DNA of 64,000 bases from Lophium mytilinum (Eukaryota; Ascomycota; Dothideomycetes; Mytilinidiales; Mytilinidiaceae). How positions within the stretch are numbered: the first letter of the stretch is position 1; every line of letters begins with the position of its first letter. The notes under the pieces are model-generated. The model saw only the letters and a program-made list of their open reading frames with translations, made no database searches and was not told where the DNA came from. Position numbers and translations under genes: made by a program. The stretch covers positions 875,609-939,608 of the forward strand of contig MU004199.1 in the NCBI GenBank assembly GCA_010093605.1, in the 5' to 3' direction. This document shows positions 1-10,080 of this stretch, one piece after another.

Positions 1-504
1 AAGAATGAGGCCAATAGCGTATGCAGGTCTACGTCCCGCCATATCGGCAAGGTCGCCAAATATGGTGGGAGCTAATCCTTGGAAGATCATGTAAGATGTG
101 AGGGTCAGGTTTATCAAACTGTTCGATACGTCCATCTCCCGCGCAAGCGTGTTCAGAGCCGGAAAATAGATATTGGCGGATAGCGGGGAGAAGAAGCCAC
201 CCCACGCAACGAGAAAGACGATGAATCGCTTTTTCCTTTTGCTGAATACGGAATAGGGAGGACCTAATGACTGAATGGTTGACAATGCCTCGAGATCTTG
301 GGTTTGATCCCGTTCGGGTTGGTCCTCATTCAAAGATGGCGCTCGTGATATTGCTGTAGATTCTTGGCTCAAGCGACCCGTCTCTTTCTCAATCGCGAAC
401 TCCTTAGAAGTCTCCAGCCGAGCATCTGCCTCAATTCCAAGAGCGGAGATTGTAGAGGGTATCTCTGTCTTCTCGACATCATGTAGATGGTGGGTTTTCT
501 CCAT
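1..504 (-). CDS. MFS drug transporter, DHA1 type, N-terminal part (runs off left edge)
   Basis: The reverse strand reads 168 codons without a stop from an ATG at 504 to the window edge. The first ~95 residues are a hydrophilic acidic cytosolic tail. The first membrane segment starts around FIVFLVAWGGFF and is followed by a PLSANIYFPAL motif typical of fungal DHA1 (quinidine/dityrosine-type) transporters. The loop after the second helix has GDLADMAGRRP, matching the MFS signature between TM2 and TM3. The family is proton-driven export of drugs or metabolites at the plasma membrane. The upstream ATG pair at 477-482 is not used: one of the two gives a short dead frame, and the 504 ATG is in frame with the body. 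The C-terminal two thirds lie outside the window, so substrate cannot be inferred. Confidence 0.85.
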   Translation of the reverse strand, partial: MEKTHHLHDVEKTEIPSTISALGIEADARLETSKEFAIEKETGRLSQESTAISRAPSLNEDQPERDQTQDLEALSTIQSLGPPYSVFSKRKKRFIVFLVAWGGFFSPLSANIYFPALNTLAREMDVSNSLINLTLTSYMIFQGLAPTIFGDLADMAGRRPAYAIGLIL

Positions 505-1391
505 GATAGTGGCACAGGCAATACTGTCGAGTTTAGGGTGCAACTCCGCAGAAGGGTTCGCGAAAGTTTAGCCAGCTGTCGAAGTAGAACTCCAGCTTGC
601 CCGGCCGGTGGAGACAGTAGTGCATTTCCGATTCAGCGACCTCAACGGCGACATCGGCATCCATACGGTTAGCTATGTCCGCAGCTATCGAATGCCATCG
701 TTATTGGCCACCAGCGCGGTGCTTTACTGAAAGGAGCTGGTGGTTGCTGCCCGTTGCCGGATTGCCGCTACAACGATAGCGAATTTCCTAGGTTGCCTGC
801 CGGCATGATGGCGGCGTCGACGATCCGGCAGGCAGCTCAAAGCCGCCCTATTCCCGTCCCGCGTTTTCTTTGCTAAAAGACGCATCGTTTTGCGTGTGTG
901 TTCCATGTTTCAAGGCGGAAGGGTCTTGATATATTGATGAAATGAAAGGTGGAAGTTGGAGAAGTTGGGATGGATAAGCAGCTGTCAGCGCGAGTTATTG
1001 GTGGCGGCAAGGAGGTTTAGGGGACTGGGGCACGCTAGAGTGGATTAGCTTTTTGGGAAGTGCGTGGAGCTTTCTGGACACCCCAATATGCTTTCATCAC
1101 TAACATGAACGCGGTAGCGCTTTTGATATTCAGCATCTAAGCATCAAGGTTCTCTAACTTTCTGCTTCTATACTGTCTGAAGTATAGAACTAATTGGGCC
1201 GACCAGAGTCACCGAACATCAACTGTCGCTTCAATGCACCCTTAAATCTAGAGAACAGTGACAAATACACTTCAAGAAGCAGTTTATTTATGTATTAGAA
1301 CAGCAAGTACATAAGATACAGCAAACAACGCATACAACATCAATCATACACCCCAAACCCCGTCTCATGTCGCACCACCCCTCAAACAGCC
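505..1391. other. Intergenic, promoter side of the MFS gene
   Basis: No supported gene. The short frames here lack family signals. An inverted repeat is listed separately at 795-833. The part near 1260-1390 is the 3' side of the next small gene. Confidence 0.5.
795..833. promoter_or_regulatory. Inverted repeat with CGG half sites upstream of the MFS gene
   Basis: GCCTGCCGG at 795-803 is mirrored by CCGGCAGGC at 825-833 with a 21-nt spacer. It lies about 300 bp upstream of the MFS start. Spaced inverted CCGG/CGG triplets are the kind of site Zn2Cys6 regulators bind, and such a regulator is encoded at 5206. The link is inference. Confidence 0.3.
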
Positions 1392-1736
1392 TTACAAAGT
1401 CCTCTTTTCATCCCCTACCATGATCCCACGACCACCATACCCGCTATCCATCTTGTTCTCATAAGTGGTTGTATAATCCCAAGCTGGCACATTGTCGTAG
1501 TCCGGCGGGTTCTCCTCCTGCGCCTCAATCTCCTTCGAGTGTCTAGACATCTGCGCATCCTGAATCGCAGAGCGACGAGCTTCCTCATAATTCAGCTCCC
1601 CCTCGATAGCTCTAGTAGCCTTCTCTTCCTCGCGCGCTTTGCGCTTCTCCTGAACCTTCTTGGTGCCCAAGGCCACGCCGGCGAGGACGAGGGTGGCGAT
1701 GGGGCCGCGGCGGCGGTTGTTGCGTCGGGGGCACAT
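1392..1736 (-). CDS. Small conserved-looking hypothetical protein (114 aa)
   Basis: This is a single open frame from ATG at 1736 to TAA at 1394-1392. The N-terminus is very basic (CPRRNNRRRG), followed by a short hydrophobic stretch (PIATLVLAGVALG) that could be a weak membrane anchor. Next comes a highly charged helical segment (KKVQEKRKAREEEKA), and the tail is Tyr/Gly-rich (YTTTYENKMDSGYGGRG). The layout resembles many short uncharacterised Pezizomycotina proteins. No catalytic or metal-binding motif is visible. The amino-acid composition looks like real coding sequence rather than a chance frame, but I do not recognise the family. Confidence 0.55.
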   Translation of the reverse strand: MCPRRNNRRRGPIATLVLAGVALGTKKVQEKRKAREEEKATRAIEGELNYEEARRSAIQDAQMSRHSKEIEAQEENPPDYDNVPAWDYTTTYENKMDSGYGGRGIMVGDEKRTL

Positions 1737-2319
1737 GTTGCTTGGACTTTGGTTTGGGGTTGGAATTGGCTTTGCAGAGGATATTTGAAGAGCTTGATTA
1801 TGAATCTCGATTGAGGTATGATTGAACGTTTGATGATGGTTGGTGATGGATGGAGAAATATCTGCCTACCTATACGACACATTATATATTTGAGATCAGA
1901 CTCTTCAAGACGCATTTACGGGCGTAAGCTGCGATATACGGGCTTGAAGCTAGATACATTGTTGTTCCGCTTCGAAGGTGTACGAAGGAAGACTATTTGG
2001 GAGACATTCGGCGCGAGGCGCTAGGGTTGCGTCATGGAACGGATTGACCAATCAGATCTCGTTTGGTGCTACCGCACAGCCACATGCTTACGGCCGAGAG
2101 TGAATTGCGGGGAGGAGATCAAAAGCTTGTTTACTAAACTAGACAGTTTCCAGTGACGTTGTACAGGCAGCACTAAGCTTCCAGGAGTCGTAAACGCGTG
2201 TATAGATCTTCAACATTCAATCTATATTATAGACTAACTAAATACTTCACTTCATCTAAGATAACTCTCAAGAGTGGCCAGCAGCATCCAATCAAGGCTA
2301 TAAGCCTTGATTAGCACAC
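1737..2319. other. Intergenic
   Basis: I see no coding sequence. It separates the small gene at 1392-1736 (promoter side) from the 3' end of the dehydrogenase gene. Confidence 0.5.
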
Positions 2320-3168
2320 CTACCACGTAACATCCTTGTGGTCGTAACAAGCAAAGCGCCCCTCTTCAGTCCGGGTAGCTCCATCAATCTGGATCAAATG
2401 GGTTAGTAAGAGATCAATGCAAAAAAGACAGCAGAATAGCTTACCTCCTGAACAACCCCTTTAATACTCTCCTCCAACGTCACAGGCGCCAACCCTCCCT
2501 CCGCCGCCCGAAAGACCTTCGCACCCTCATTCCCCATGTCCGTTTGCGTCCATCCCGGGCAAACCGGCAAAGCAACCAGGCCCTCGTGTTCATAGTGCAG
2601 CCTTCTGGTCAGGTAGTTGATGCTCGCTTTACTTGCCCCGTAGGCGCCGCACGGCAATCCCCACTCAGGCCCTACCTTCACACTCCCCAAGCTCGACGAA
2701 ATCACGATGAACTTCGGCGACACAGACTTCTGCAACAGGGGCCAGGTGGCTTGGAAAAGCACCAAGGGCCCTACGACGTTGATGCTCTGGTGGTAGAGGT
2801 ACTCATCGACTGTGATGTCGAGGACGGGGTTGAAGACGGTAACGCCCGCGTTTGCAATGACTAGGTCGATGCGGGAGATCGAGGATGGGAGGGTGGAAAC
2901 GGCAGTTTTGGCGTCGGTGGGGGCGAGTGAGTCGATCTTAATGGTGATGAGGGTGCTTCCGGTGCCTTTCGGGAGAGTTACAAGGGCCTTGGAGTTAGAT
3001 TTGGAGGGATCGCGGACGGCGGCAATAACGGTAGTGTGAGGGCGGGACAGGTACTCGGTGGTAAGGGCGTGGCCGATGCCTAGGCATATGAGAGAAATTC
3101 TTAGGGGCTTAGGGAGTTGCTATACCTCTATTAGCACCAGTGATAAGAACAACGTTGTTCGTCGACAT
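2320..3168 (-). CDS. Short-chain dehydrogenase/reductase, norsolorinic-acid-ketoreductase-like
   Basis: There are three exons: 3168-3126, 3079-2445 and 2388-2320 (248 aa). Introns are GT-AG, and the second has a perfect TTACTAAC branch point. The start gives MSTNNVVLITGANRGIG with the Rossmann TGxxxGIG motif near residue 10, completed only after the first splice. The NAG motif (VIANAGV), the active-site SSSLGS serine and YGASKAS (Tyr-x3-Lys) are all intact. The final exon ends in ..YDHKDVTW. The length is normal for classical SDRs. The overall pattern resembles the fungal nor-1-like ketoreductases that reduce polyketide carbonyls with NADPH, but many relatives are uncharacterised. A longer upstream frame to 3480 looks spurious because the GxxxGIG motif sits right behind the ATG at 3168. 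Confidence 0.9.
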
Positions 3169-5205
3169 TTTGAAGTAACTTGGTTGGTGGTTCGAAAGAG
3201 ATTCGAAATTTAGCTGAAGTGATAAGATATTGGTCGAGATGGTGTAGTGAGGCGTTGTCTGGTGTTCTGTGATGCAATATATCGAGCCATGATCGTGGTA
3301 CTTTATATCAAGGGCAGAATCGTAGCACTGTCCTTCTGATTTCAAAGACTGAGATGCTGCAATGCGCTCTCTGGTATCGACAGTGTAGAGGAAGTCAAAG
3401 TCGCGCGGTAAGGGAACAGCTTCAACGCCGCGGGCGGAAACAATGAGAACGCCGTGTGGTTCCTGAATAATATTAGCCATACTTAATTTGCTATATCAGG
3501 CTATTGATCGCCTTAGTTGCAGTAGCGAAAAGCGGACTGGCTGAACCACCCCCCCTGCTCGGAGGCGTACGAGTCTCCGCACCGAGCAAAGCGCTTCCAC
3601 GTCCGCTTACAAACACATCTTCTAGTTCTCTGAATTAGGAGCAGATACGCTTGAGTTGATGGTTCGTCACGAAGCTCCACAACCTTGTATCATTGCGAAG
3701 TCCACCAAACAGTATCTCGAATGCTTGATCGAACCATACAAAAGGCCCTCAAAATGTTCATGCAAACCTGGTGCCGGTCCGTGCAGATGTACTCTCTCCC
3801 CTTACTTGAACACTCCATCCTCCGACTACAATGGCTTAATTGACGATTCCGACGTACTCTGAGCAGATACAATGAGTTTGCATACTACGAAGGCAGTTCT
3901 AGACTTGGAGACAAGATAGTTGCCGTCGCTAGGGAAGTCAACGGGGCATCTAAAGCCATTGTACTGATAGACCATACGTCTGGGCAGCTGGTTCGCCACT
4001 GCTTGAGGTGCCCCCACTAGGTTACAAAGTCCAGGGCCGATGTCGAGTGTCAAGCAGCTCAAATTAGACTTCCTCTTGACTGCCTGGCTATTGAGGAGCC
4101 AGACTACTCCTCACAGTAGTGCCGAGTGAGCAGACTCCACACTAAAGAGCGTTGAATCCATGTGCCTAAGCTCATGATCTAGTACTGTATTCTCACTGAT
4201 CAGAGGGAAGATGTTGGGACTGCGGAGTAGCGTTCGAACGCAGCGAGAGACGAACCACATCGAAAATAATTTCTGGGACCGTTGGAGTAACCGGTCGGCG
4301 CCAAGCTTCCGTTTTCAATGCGGTAATAGCCAGATATGGGATATTCAAAATTTCTTGAATGCTTGATGTCAGTACCAGCCACCCCAAGAGTTAGGAAAAG
4401 AAGAAGTTTATCCATGGCCACTCCATCGCCACGACAAATTAGGAGCATGATTAGAGTGAAGATTTTACCGTTATCGACTGGAAAAGTGAGTGCTATTCTA
4501 TTCCTAGTTGTTACATCTTCCAAAACTGCTTACCGTGGTGTCCTCGAAATATGCTAGGTAAATTCCACGAACATTATGTGGAGAAAGATGTGGGGCCAGC
4601 ATCTTGACAGTACCGACGCTCAGTAGTTTCACACGTTAACAGAGACCTTAGTAGTGCGCCAGGTATGTACAATGCCACATGCCAGAGGAGATGATATCGG
4701 GTACAAAGGTTGACGGTGTAGAATATCGATAAAGAAACGCGAATCGCGTCAAGGCATCTAATCTACTGTACCTTCGGCGATAGATGACCAACACAGTGCC
4801 ATTGGAAGTCGTCCAGCTCGAGCGAAATGTCACGCCTTATGTGATTGATACTAAGTTAGAGTAGAGGCACAGGAAGTGGTTATTTCGATGAAGTGCAGAT
4901 GTCCCTGATGTTAAGGTAGATCCGTCTCTTGGAGCGGGGGCATTACAAATCAGAATCCGTCGCCAATCACAGTGCCTGCACTTAGTATAAGGAAATTTAG
5001 CGCAACGCTAAACGCCTTTAAGACATAATCAAGAGGTAGTTGCTGAATCGACATTAATAATCCAGATTTCAACCATGTCTACCTGGAGTGTCAGAGGCAT
5101 TCAAGTAATTCCAATGCGTCAGTTCAACACTGGGGATATCAACCTCGCTATTTGTTCCAAGTAAACGGTTTAGCATCTCGAATCAATTCTATTTTTTACT
5201 TAAAA
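3169..5205. other. Long intergenic region between divergent SDR and regulator genes
   Basis: This is about 2 kb between two divergently transcribed genes. No intact gene is supported. On the minus strand around 4200-4860 several overlapping frames look protein-like (for example IYLAYFEDTT near 4540 and ITALKTEAWRRPVTP near 4300), which suggests a decayed gene I could not identify. The rest shows no structure. Confidence 0.4.
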
Positions 5206-7483
5206 ATGAGTACCGAAGCACCCGCCGTTCCCAGAGAACATATGGTCGATGATGGCTACCTCAGTCCAGACTCTGTAGTCCGAGACAAAAAAGCTGTGGT
5301 TATTGTAAGCAAGTAGGAGCGAAGTTACTGGGCCTATTGATACTAACAAGTAAATAGGCGTGCGACCTTTGCAGGAAAAGAAAGATCAAATGCGATCGCA
5401 ACTCGCCGCAATGCTCGACCTGTGCAAGCTACCAAGCCGAATGTGTGTTCACGCATAAGAAGAAACCGCGGAAGCTGCCTCGCAGAAGGTAGTTTTCATA
5501 TTTCCCTAATTGGAATTCACTTAGCTGACAAGAATAGTGGAGAGCGCATCGACAAGCTCGAAACACGCCTTCGAAACGTAGAAGCGATGCTAAAGAAAGA
5601 TATCTCTTCTCAGAATCAAGTGAAGAAGTCTACCAGTGGCGACATGATGACCTCAGAGGCCCAGCGCATGTCACCACTGCTGAAACAGAACCCGATCACG
5701 AATCTAGACCTCGTTGGCAACGGCCCTCAGTCGGAAGCATCATCAATGACCACTTCAACATCATCACAGGATGAAGCTCACCCTCCGTACACTAACGGCT
5801 CCTTGCGTAGTAGACCTAGTGTAGGTGACGTATTAAGGCTTCCGCGCCACGAACATCTTCGTCTTCCCCCCAAGGACGAAGCAGTCAAAATAGTCACCTC
5901 CTACTTCAACGGCCCAAACAACGCTCTCCCCCTCTTTCACCCTGGGAGCTTCATGCAAAGATTCCATAGACAGTACGGTCGGGAGTACATAAACGACCCG
6001 GCGTGGTGGGCGGCTTCAAATGTTGTAATGGCACTGGCACTCCGATTGCACTCCGTGCCAGGGCTTGCTCACGAAGAGCAAGATAAGAGAGCTCAACAAT
6101 ACCTCCAGAACGCATTGACCGTCGTCTCCGATCTTACCCTTTATGAAAGTAGTCTTCTGGCCATCCAGGCCCTGCTCGGCATTGTATTACTACTACAAGG
6201 CATACCGGATCCCCGTCCAGGATCCGTGTTTTTAGCAGCAGCAATTCGCCTATCGAACCATCTTGGGATGCATCGAAAAGGTTCCCCTCATGATCTCGAT
6301 ATCTTTGCAGCAACTCAGCGTAAACGAGTATTTTGGATTGCAGCTCTCCTAGACAAAGACTTCAGCATCAGAACGGAACAGCCACAGATGATCGACAACG
6401 ACGACGTAGACATCGACCTACCAGAAATATCTCCCCAAGACGGCCTGGGCTATGTTTATGCGCTTGACTCCTTCACGAAGATCAACTACTTCCGCCTCCG
6501 CGTCGAGCTTTCTATCATCCAGGGCAAAGCATACAGGAACCTCTATTCCGCGCGCGCCTCGAAAAATGATGTAGACACGCAACTTTTAACCGTTTACGAG
6601 CTTCACCAGTCCCTCGTTGATTGGAAAGTGGGTATCGATCCTCGCTTTTGGGCGGAAAACATTGCGACATCCGTTCCGAAAGCATTGATGATGCAAATGA
6701 TCTTCTTGCACTTGGCATACTTCCATTGCCTAGCCACCGTACATCGAGTAACTTTCCAGAACCGCCTATGGCAACTGGCCGTAATGGTTCCTCCGGGGCC
6801 GGATGGGAAGCTTGTACCAGATGACGGCGAGTGGTGTCAATCAGCCGAAACATGCGAAGGAGCAGCGAGGTCTTCGGTGCAGCTAATGGCAATCCTACCC
6901 ATGGAGGAGCATCCTTGTATCTGGTAAGTTTTGATTCCCATTAACCTTGTGCTTCAATCACTGACATAGCGTGCTTCCCAGGATAATGATGTCGTACTGC
7001 GTCTCCGCAATGGTGATCTTGATGGCCCGGATTATTCACAAACCAACGCACGTCGAAGCCCACTCAGACTTGGCACTCATCAAGCCTCAACTACAACTTC
7101 TGTATTCATTAGCAGAAAGAGCTGATGATGAAGGTTTTGAACGAATGCGAGGCATTTGCGTGGAGCTAGAGCGAAAATGTGAAGCTGCTTTGGAAACTAC
7201 GGTCAAAATACCGAACAGCATCGCAAGTCTGGAAGACCGTCAGTCCGCGAACATTGTCCTTGGGACAGACACGCTCGGGATCCATGCGAATGAGTTTCAA
7301 GGCTACAACTTTCCTCCTTGGGATTCTCCCATGACAAATCTAGATTTGCTCAATAAAGAGAACCCTCTCAGCTCTGTGCAATTGGACGACTGGAGTGGAG
7401 TTTTTGCTGATAATGTCCAACACGCATTGGAAATGCCTGGTCTCGAAACACCATTCTTAGATATGGGAGAGTCTTTTCTCTAG
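5206..7483 (+). CDS. Zn2Cys6 fungal-specific transcription factor (705 aa)
   Basis: There are four exons: 5206-5304, 5358-5488, 5538-6923 and 6982-7483. The binuclear cluster is Cys35-x2-Cys-x6-Cys-x6-Cys-x2-Cys-x6-Cys (ACDLCRKRKIKCD...), followed by a basic linker KKKPRKLPRR and a short coiled coil (ERIDKLETRLRNVEAM) for dimerisation. The middle region matches the Fungal_trans domain, with PLFHPGSFMQRF, AIRLSNHLGMHR and RVFWIAALLDKD. It should bind DNA in the nucleus as a dimer and sense a metabolite. The last splice has two in-frame acceptor choices; CCCAG at 6981 keeps a Trp and is preferred. Genes on either side (SDR, ArgRS-like protein, MFS pump) are candidate targets, by position only. 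Confidence 0.9.
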
Positions 7484-8140
7484 GTTAGGAAGGGCTACCG
7501 TGAGGGATTCAGGATTGACTTCTTTAGTAGGAGCGAAAGCAAGTATCTTTTGAGCTGGTTTTCAAACACGTAGCTTTTATCAACAAGCTAGAGTTTCTGA
7601 GACTGAGAAATCTTTAACGTTTATGCTATACTCTTACAAATATGGTTCGAGTTCGTCATGCCTTGAGATGAGGGTCATGGGTCAAGGTCACGTGAGATCC
7701 ACGTGACATTACTCTCCTGTTATTCGAGTCAGCCGCCCCAAGACCACAGATAACCGCAACATAGCGCAGCATCAGGGAGCAGTCTGCAGAGCCTTGAGTG
7801 CTATTGGAAGATTCCAACTTTCCCGCGGGGCTGCAGGAAGGCTGACATCCATACCCAATCCGCGTCCACCACGACTCACCATGTCCAGAGCACACGGCGG
7901 CCACGCCCGGCGTCGAATGAAGTCGGGAATGGAGGCATGCCCGGTGAAAACTGCAACCTTCATTGGCAGCTCTTCTGGATGCCTTTTAGCCCTACGTGGC
8001 GATGAGGCTGACTGCACGGAATAAGTCTTGATGCCCGACATGTCGAGCCTCGTCGTAGCCTTATCATACCTTCAGCACTGCGAGCTGATGAGCTTCCGGA
8101 ATCGAGTTTAGCCAATACAAGAAGACAAGTATCGGAGAAG
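7484..8140. other. Intergenic / promoter of the ArgRS-like gene
   Basis: No gene is supported. It contains the CACGTG dyad at 7688-7706. Several antisense frames between 7650 and 8320 overlap the next gene's promoter and first exon and have no family features. Confidence 0.5.
7688..7706. promoter_or_regulatory. Paired CACGTG boxes forming a dyad
   Basis: TCACGTG at 7688-7694 and CACGTGA at 7700-7706 form a perfect inverted repeat around a 5-nt spacer, 435 bp upstream of the ArgRS-like start. CACGTG is the core site for fungal bHLH factors (Pho4/Cbf1/SREBP-like) and resembles bZIP half sites. Function is inferred from the sequence alone. Confidence 0.4.
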
Positions 8141-10080
8141 ATGTCCACCAGTACCATCACAGAGCTTGAGACGCTTCTCGCAGAGCTGGGGCTGAAAACG
8201 CCCATTCCGCAATTTCCAGCCGCTGATGTGCTGAGAAAGCCTCTCGATATCGCCCGTTGCTACCTCGCTGATGTCTTCTCTGAGATTTCTGAATCCGATG
8301 TCGAGAATGCATATCATTCAATTAATGGACCGAACAACATTCCTATGGGCGACTTAGCGGTTGTTCTGCCAAAGCTCGTCCACGGAGCCGACGCCAACGT
8401 CTTAGCGTTTGAGCTGATGCAGAAGGTCTGTGGTTTCTCTCTTGCTCAAGTTCCCGAATATGGATAAAAGCTCACGTACCGTTGTAGTTCCCTGCAGAGT
8501 CTCCGCTCTTCCTTCTTCCATTCCCGGAAGGAGTGCATCTTTTGATCATGTTCAGGCCGCAGACGCTTCCGCGTCTCTTTCTTCCGTACATCAATGACCG
8601 CAAGGAATCGTATGGTCGAGATGCGGTACTTGGCCTCCTTGATCCTTCGTCTCCGGATTCTGGCCGTAAGAAACTGGTTATAGAGTTCTCATCTCCCAAT
8701 ATAGCCAGTGAGTTTCAGGGCAAACATCTCCGGAGCACGATCCTCGGTGCATTTATATGCAATCTCTACGAGAGCATGGGTTGGGACGTTACCAAACTCA
8801 ACTACCTCGGTGACTGGGGGAAGCCGATCGGTCTGCTTGGAGTGGGGTGGGAGAAGTTTGGCTCGGAAGAGCTCTTTCAGGCCGACCCCGCCGGTCACCT
8901 GCTTGAGATCAACCACAAGATTAACGATTTATTCGTTCCCGAGCAAGTAGCCAGCAAGAAGGCTCGAGATGACAAGAAAGATTCGGCGGAGATTGAGTCG
9001 CAAGGTCTGTTCGCGGAACGAAACGCGTTCTTCAAGAGAATGGAAGAGGGTGACGAGGCTGCACTTGCGTTCTGGAAGCGCGTTCGAGATAATGGTATTC
9101 AGAACTATACTCGCTTCTACAATCGGCTGAATGTCAGCTTCGATGAATACTCTGGAGAGTCCCAAGTCAGTCCGGAGACGATGACCGAGGTCGAGCAGAT
9201 CCTGAAGAGCAAAGACATCTGCGAGGAAAGTGGTGGAGCTTGGATCGTCGATCTGAAGAAGCATGGGGGAAGAGCTGGAGTGGCGATCATTCGGGATCGT
9301 GCTGGAAGCACTACTTACCTGCTGAGGGACCTCGCAGCTGTCTTGGAACGCCACAAGAAGTATGCGTTCGACAGCATGATCTACGTCGTCGCCAGTGATC
9401 ATAATACCCACTTTTCGCGCCTTTTCAAGATACTGGAGCTCATGGATATGTCCGATCTGGCCAACAAGCTGCAGCATGTCTCTTTCAACGCGGCATCGCA
9501 GCTCTCAGAGAAAGTAGGCCATGGGGAATACACGCTGGATGGTATTCTAGACAAATGCCAGAGCGCAGTAGAGGAGTCCTTACAGGGGAATCCAGAAAGG
9601 GCTACTTTGCTTGAGGTCGCGAAAGGGACATCCGATCTCGGCGTCGCAGCACTCCTAGCTCAGGAGCTATCCGCGAGGAGGGCGAGCGACCATGGATTTG
9701 ACGTCTCCCGGATGACTTCTTTCGAGCCTGGCACTGGTCTGGACCTCCAGTATTGGTACGCAAGGGTGTGTGACAGCATCAAGATCCTGTCAAATGGGGC
9801 TAGTTCTTCCGATAATGACGTGGCTGCCCTAGAGGATGAGGATGAAGCAAATCTCCTTCGTTCCCTAGTGCAGTATCCGGAGGTCACTCACTTAGCGTAC
9901 AAGACTTTGGAACCAGCTGGAGTAATGGTGTACCTTTTCAACATCACTGCGCAACTGTGCTCTTACTTTGAGGCTGGTCGAGACATCCCTAAATCGGCGG
10001 ACCTGCCTTTGTACGAAGCTACACGGGTTGTATTGGAGAGTGGACTAAAGCTGCTTGGGATCAAGCCGCTAGCCGGATGA
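8141..10080 (+). CDS. Arginyl-tRNA synthetase-like protein with altered signature motifs (625 aa)
   Basis: There are two exons, 8141-8425 and 8488-10080. The intron has a weak GTCTGT donor but restores the family text ..MQK/FPAESPL... The protein aligns along its whole length with eukaryotic ArgRS: N-terminal additional domain, EFSSPNIA, LRSTILGAF, NLYESMGWDV, NYLGDWG, YSGESQVS, and a C-terminal anticodon-binding helical domain ending KLLGIKP. It is not a standard copy. The class I HIGH element, FHAGHLRS in housekeeping ArgRS, reads FQGKHLRS at residues ~172-178. The MSTRKG loop (KMSK equivalent) is replaced by QLSEKVGHGEY near residue 430, and DTGPYLQYAHSR becomes GTGLDLQYWYAR. Ordinary charging activity is therefore doubtful. 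It could be a diverged paralogue with another job (for example using or sensing Arg-tRNA) or a protein under relaxed selection. Confidence 0.85.

Noticed and set aside
3109-3480. N-terminal extension of the SDR
   Set aside because: The extension is unrelated to SDRs and the Rossmann motif begins right after the ATG at 3168.
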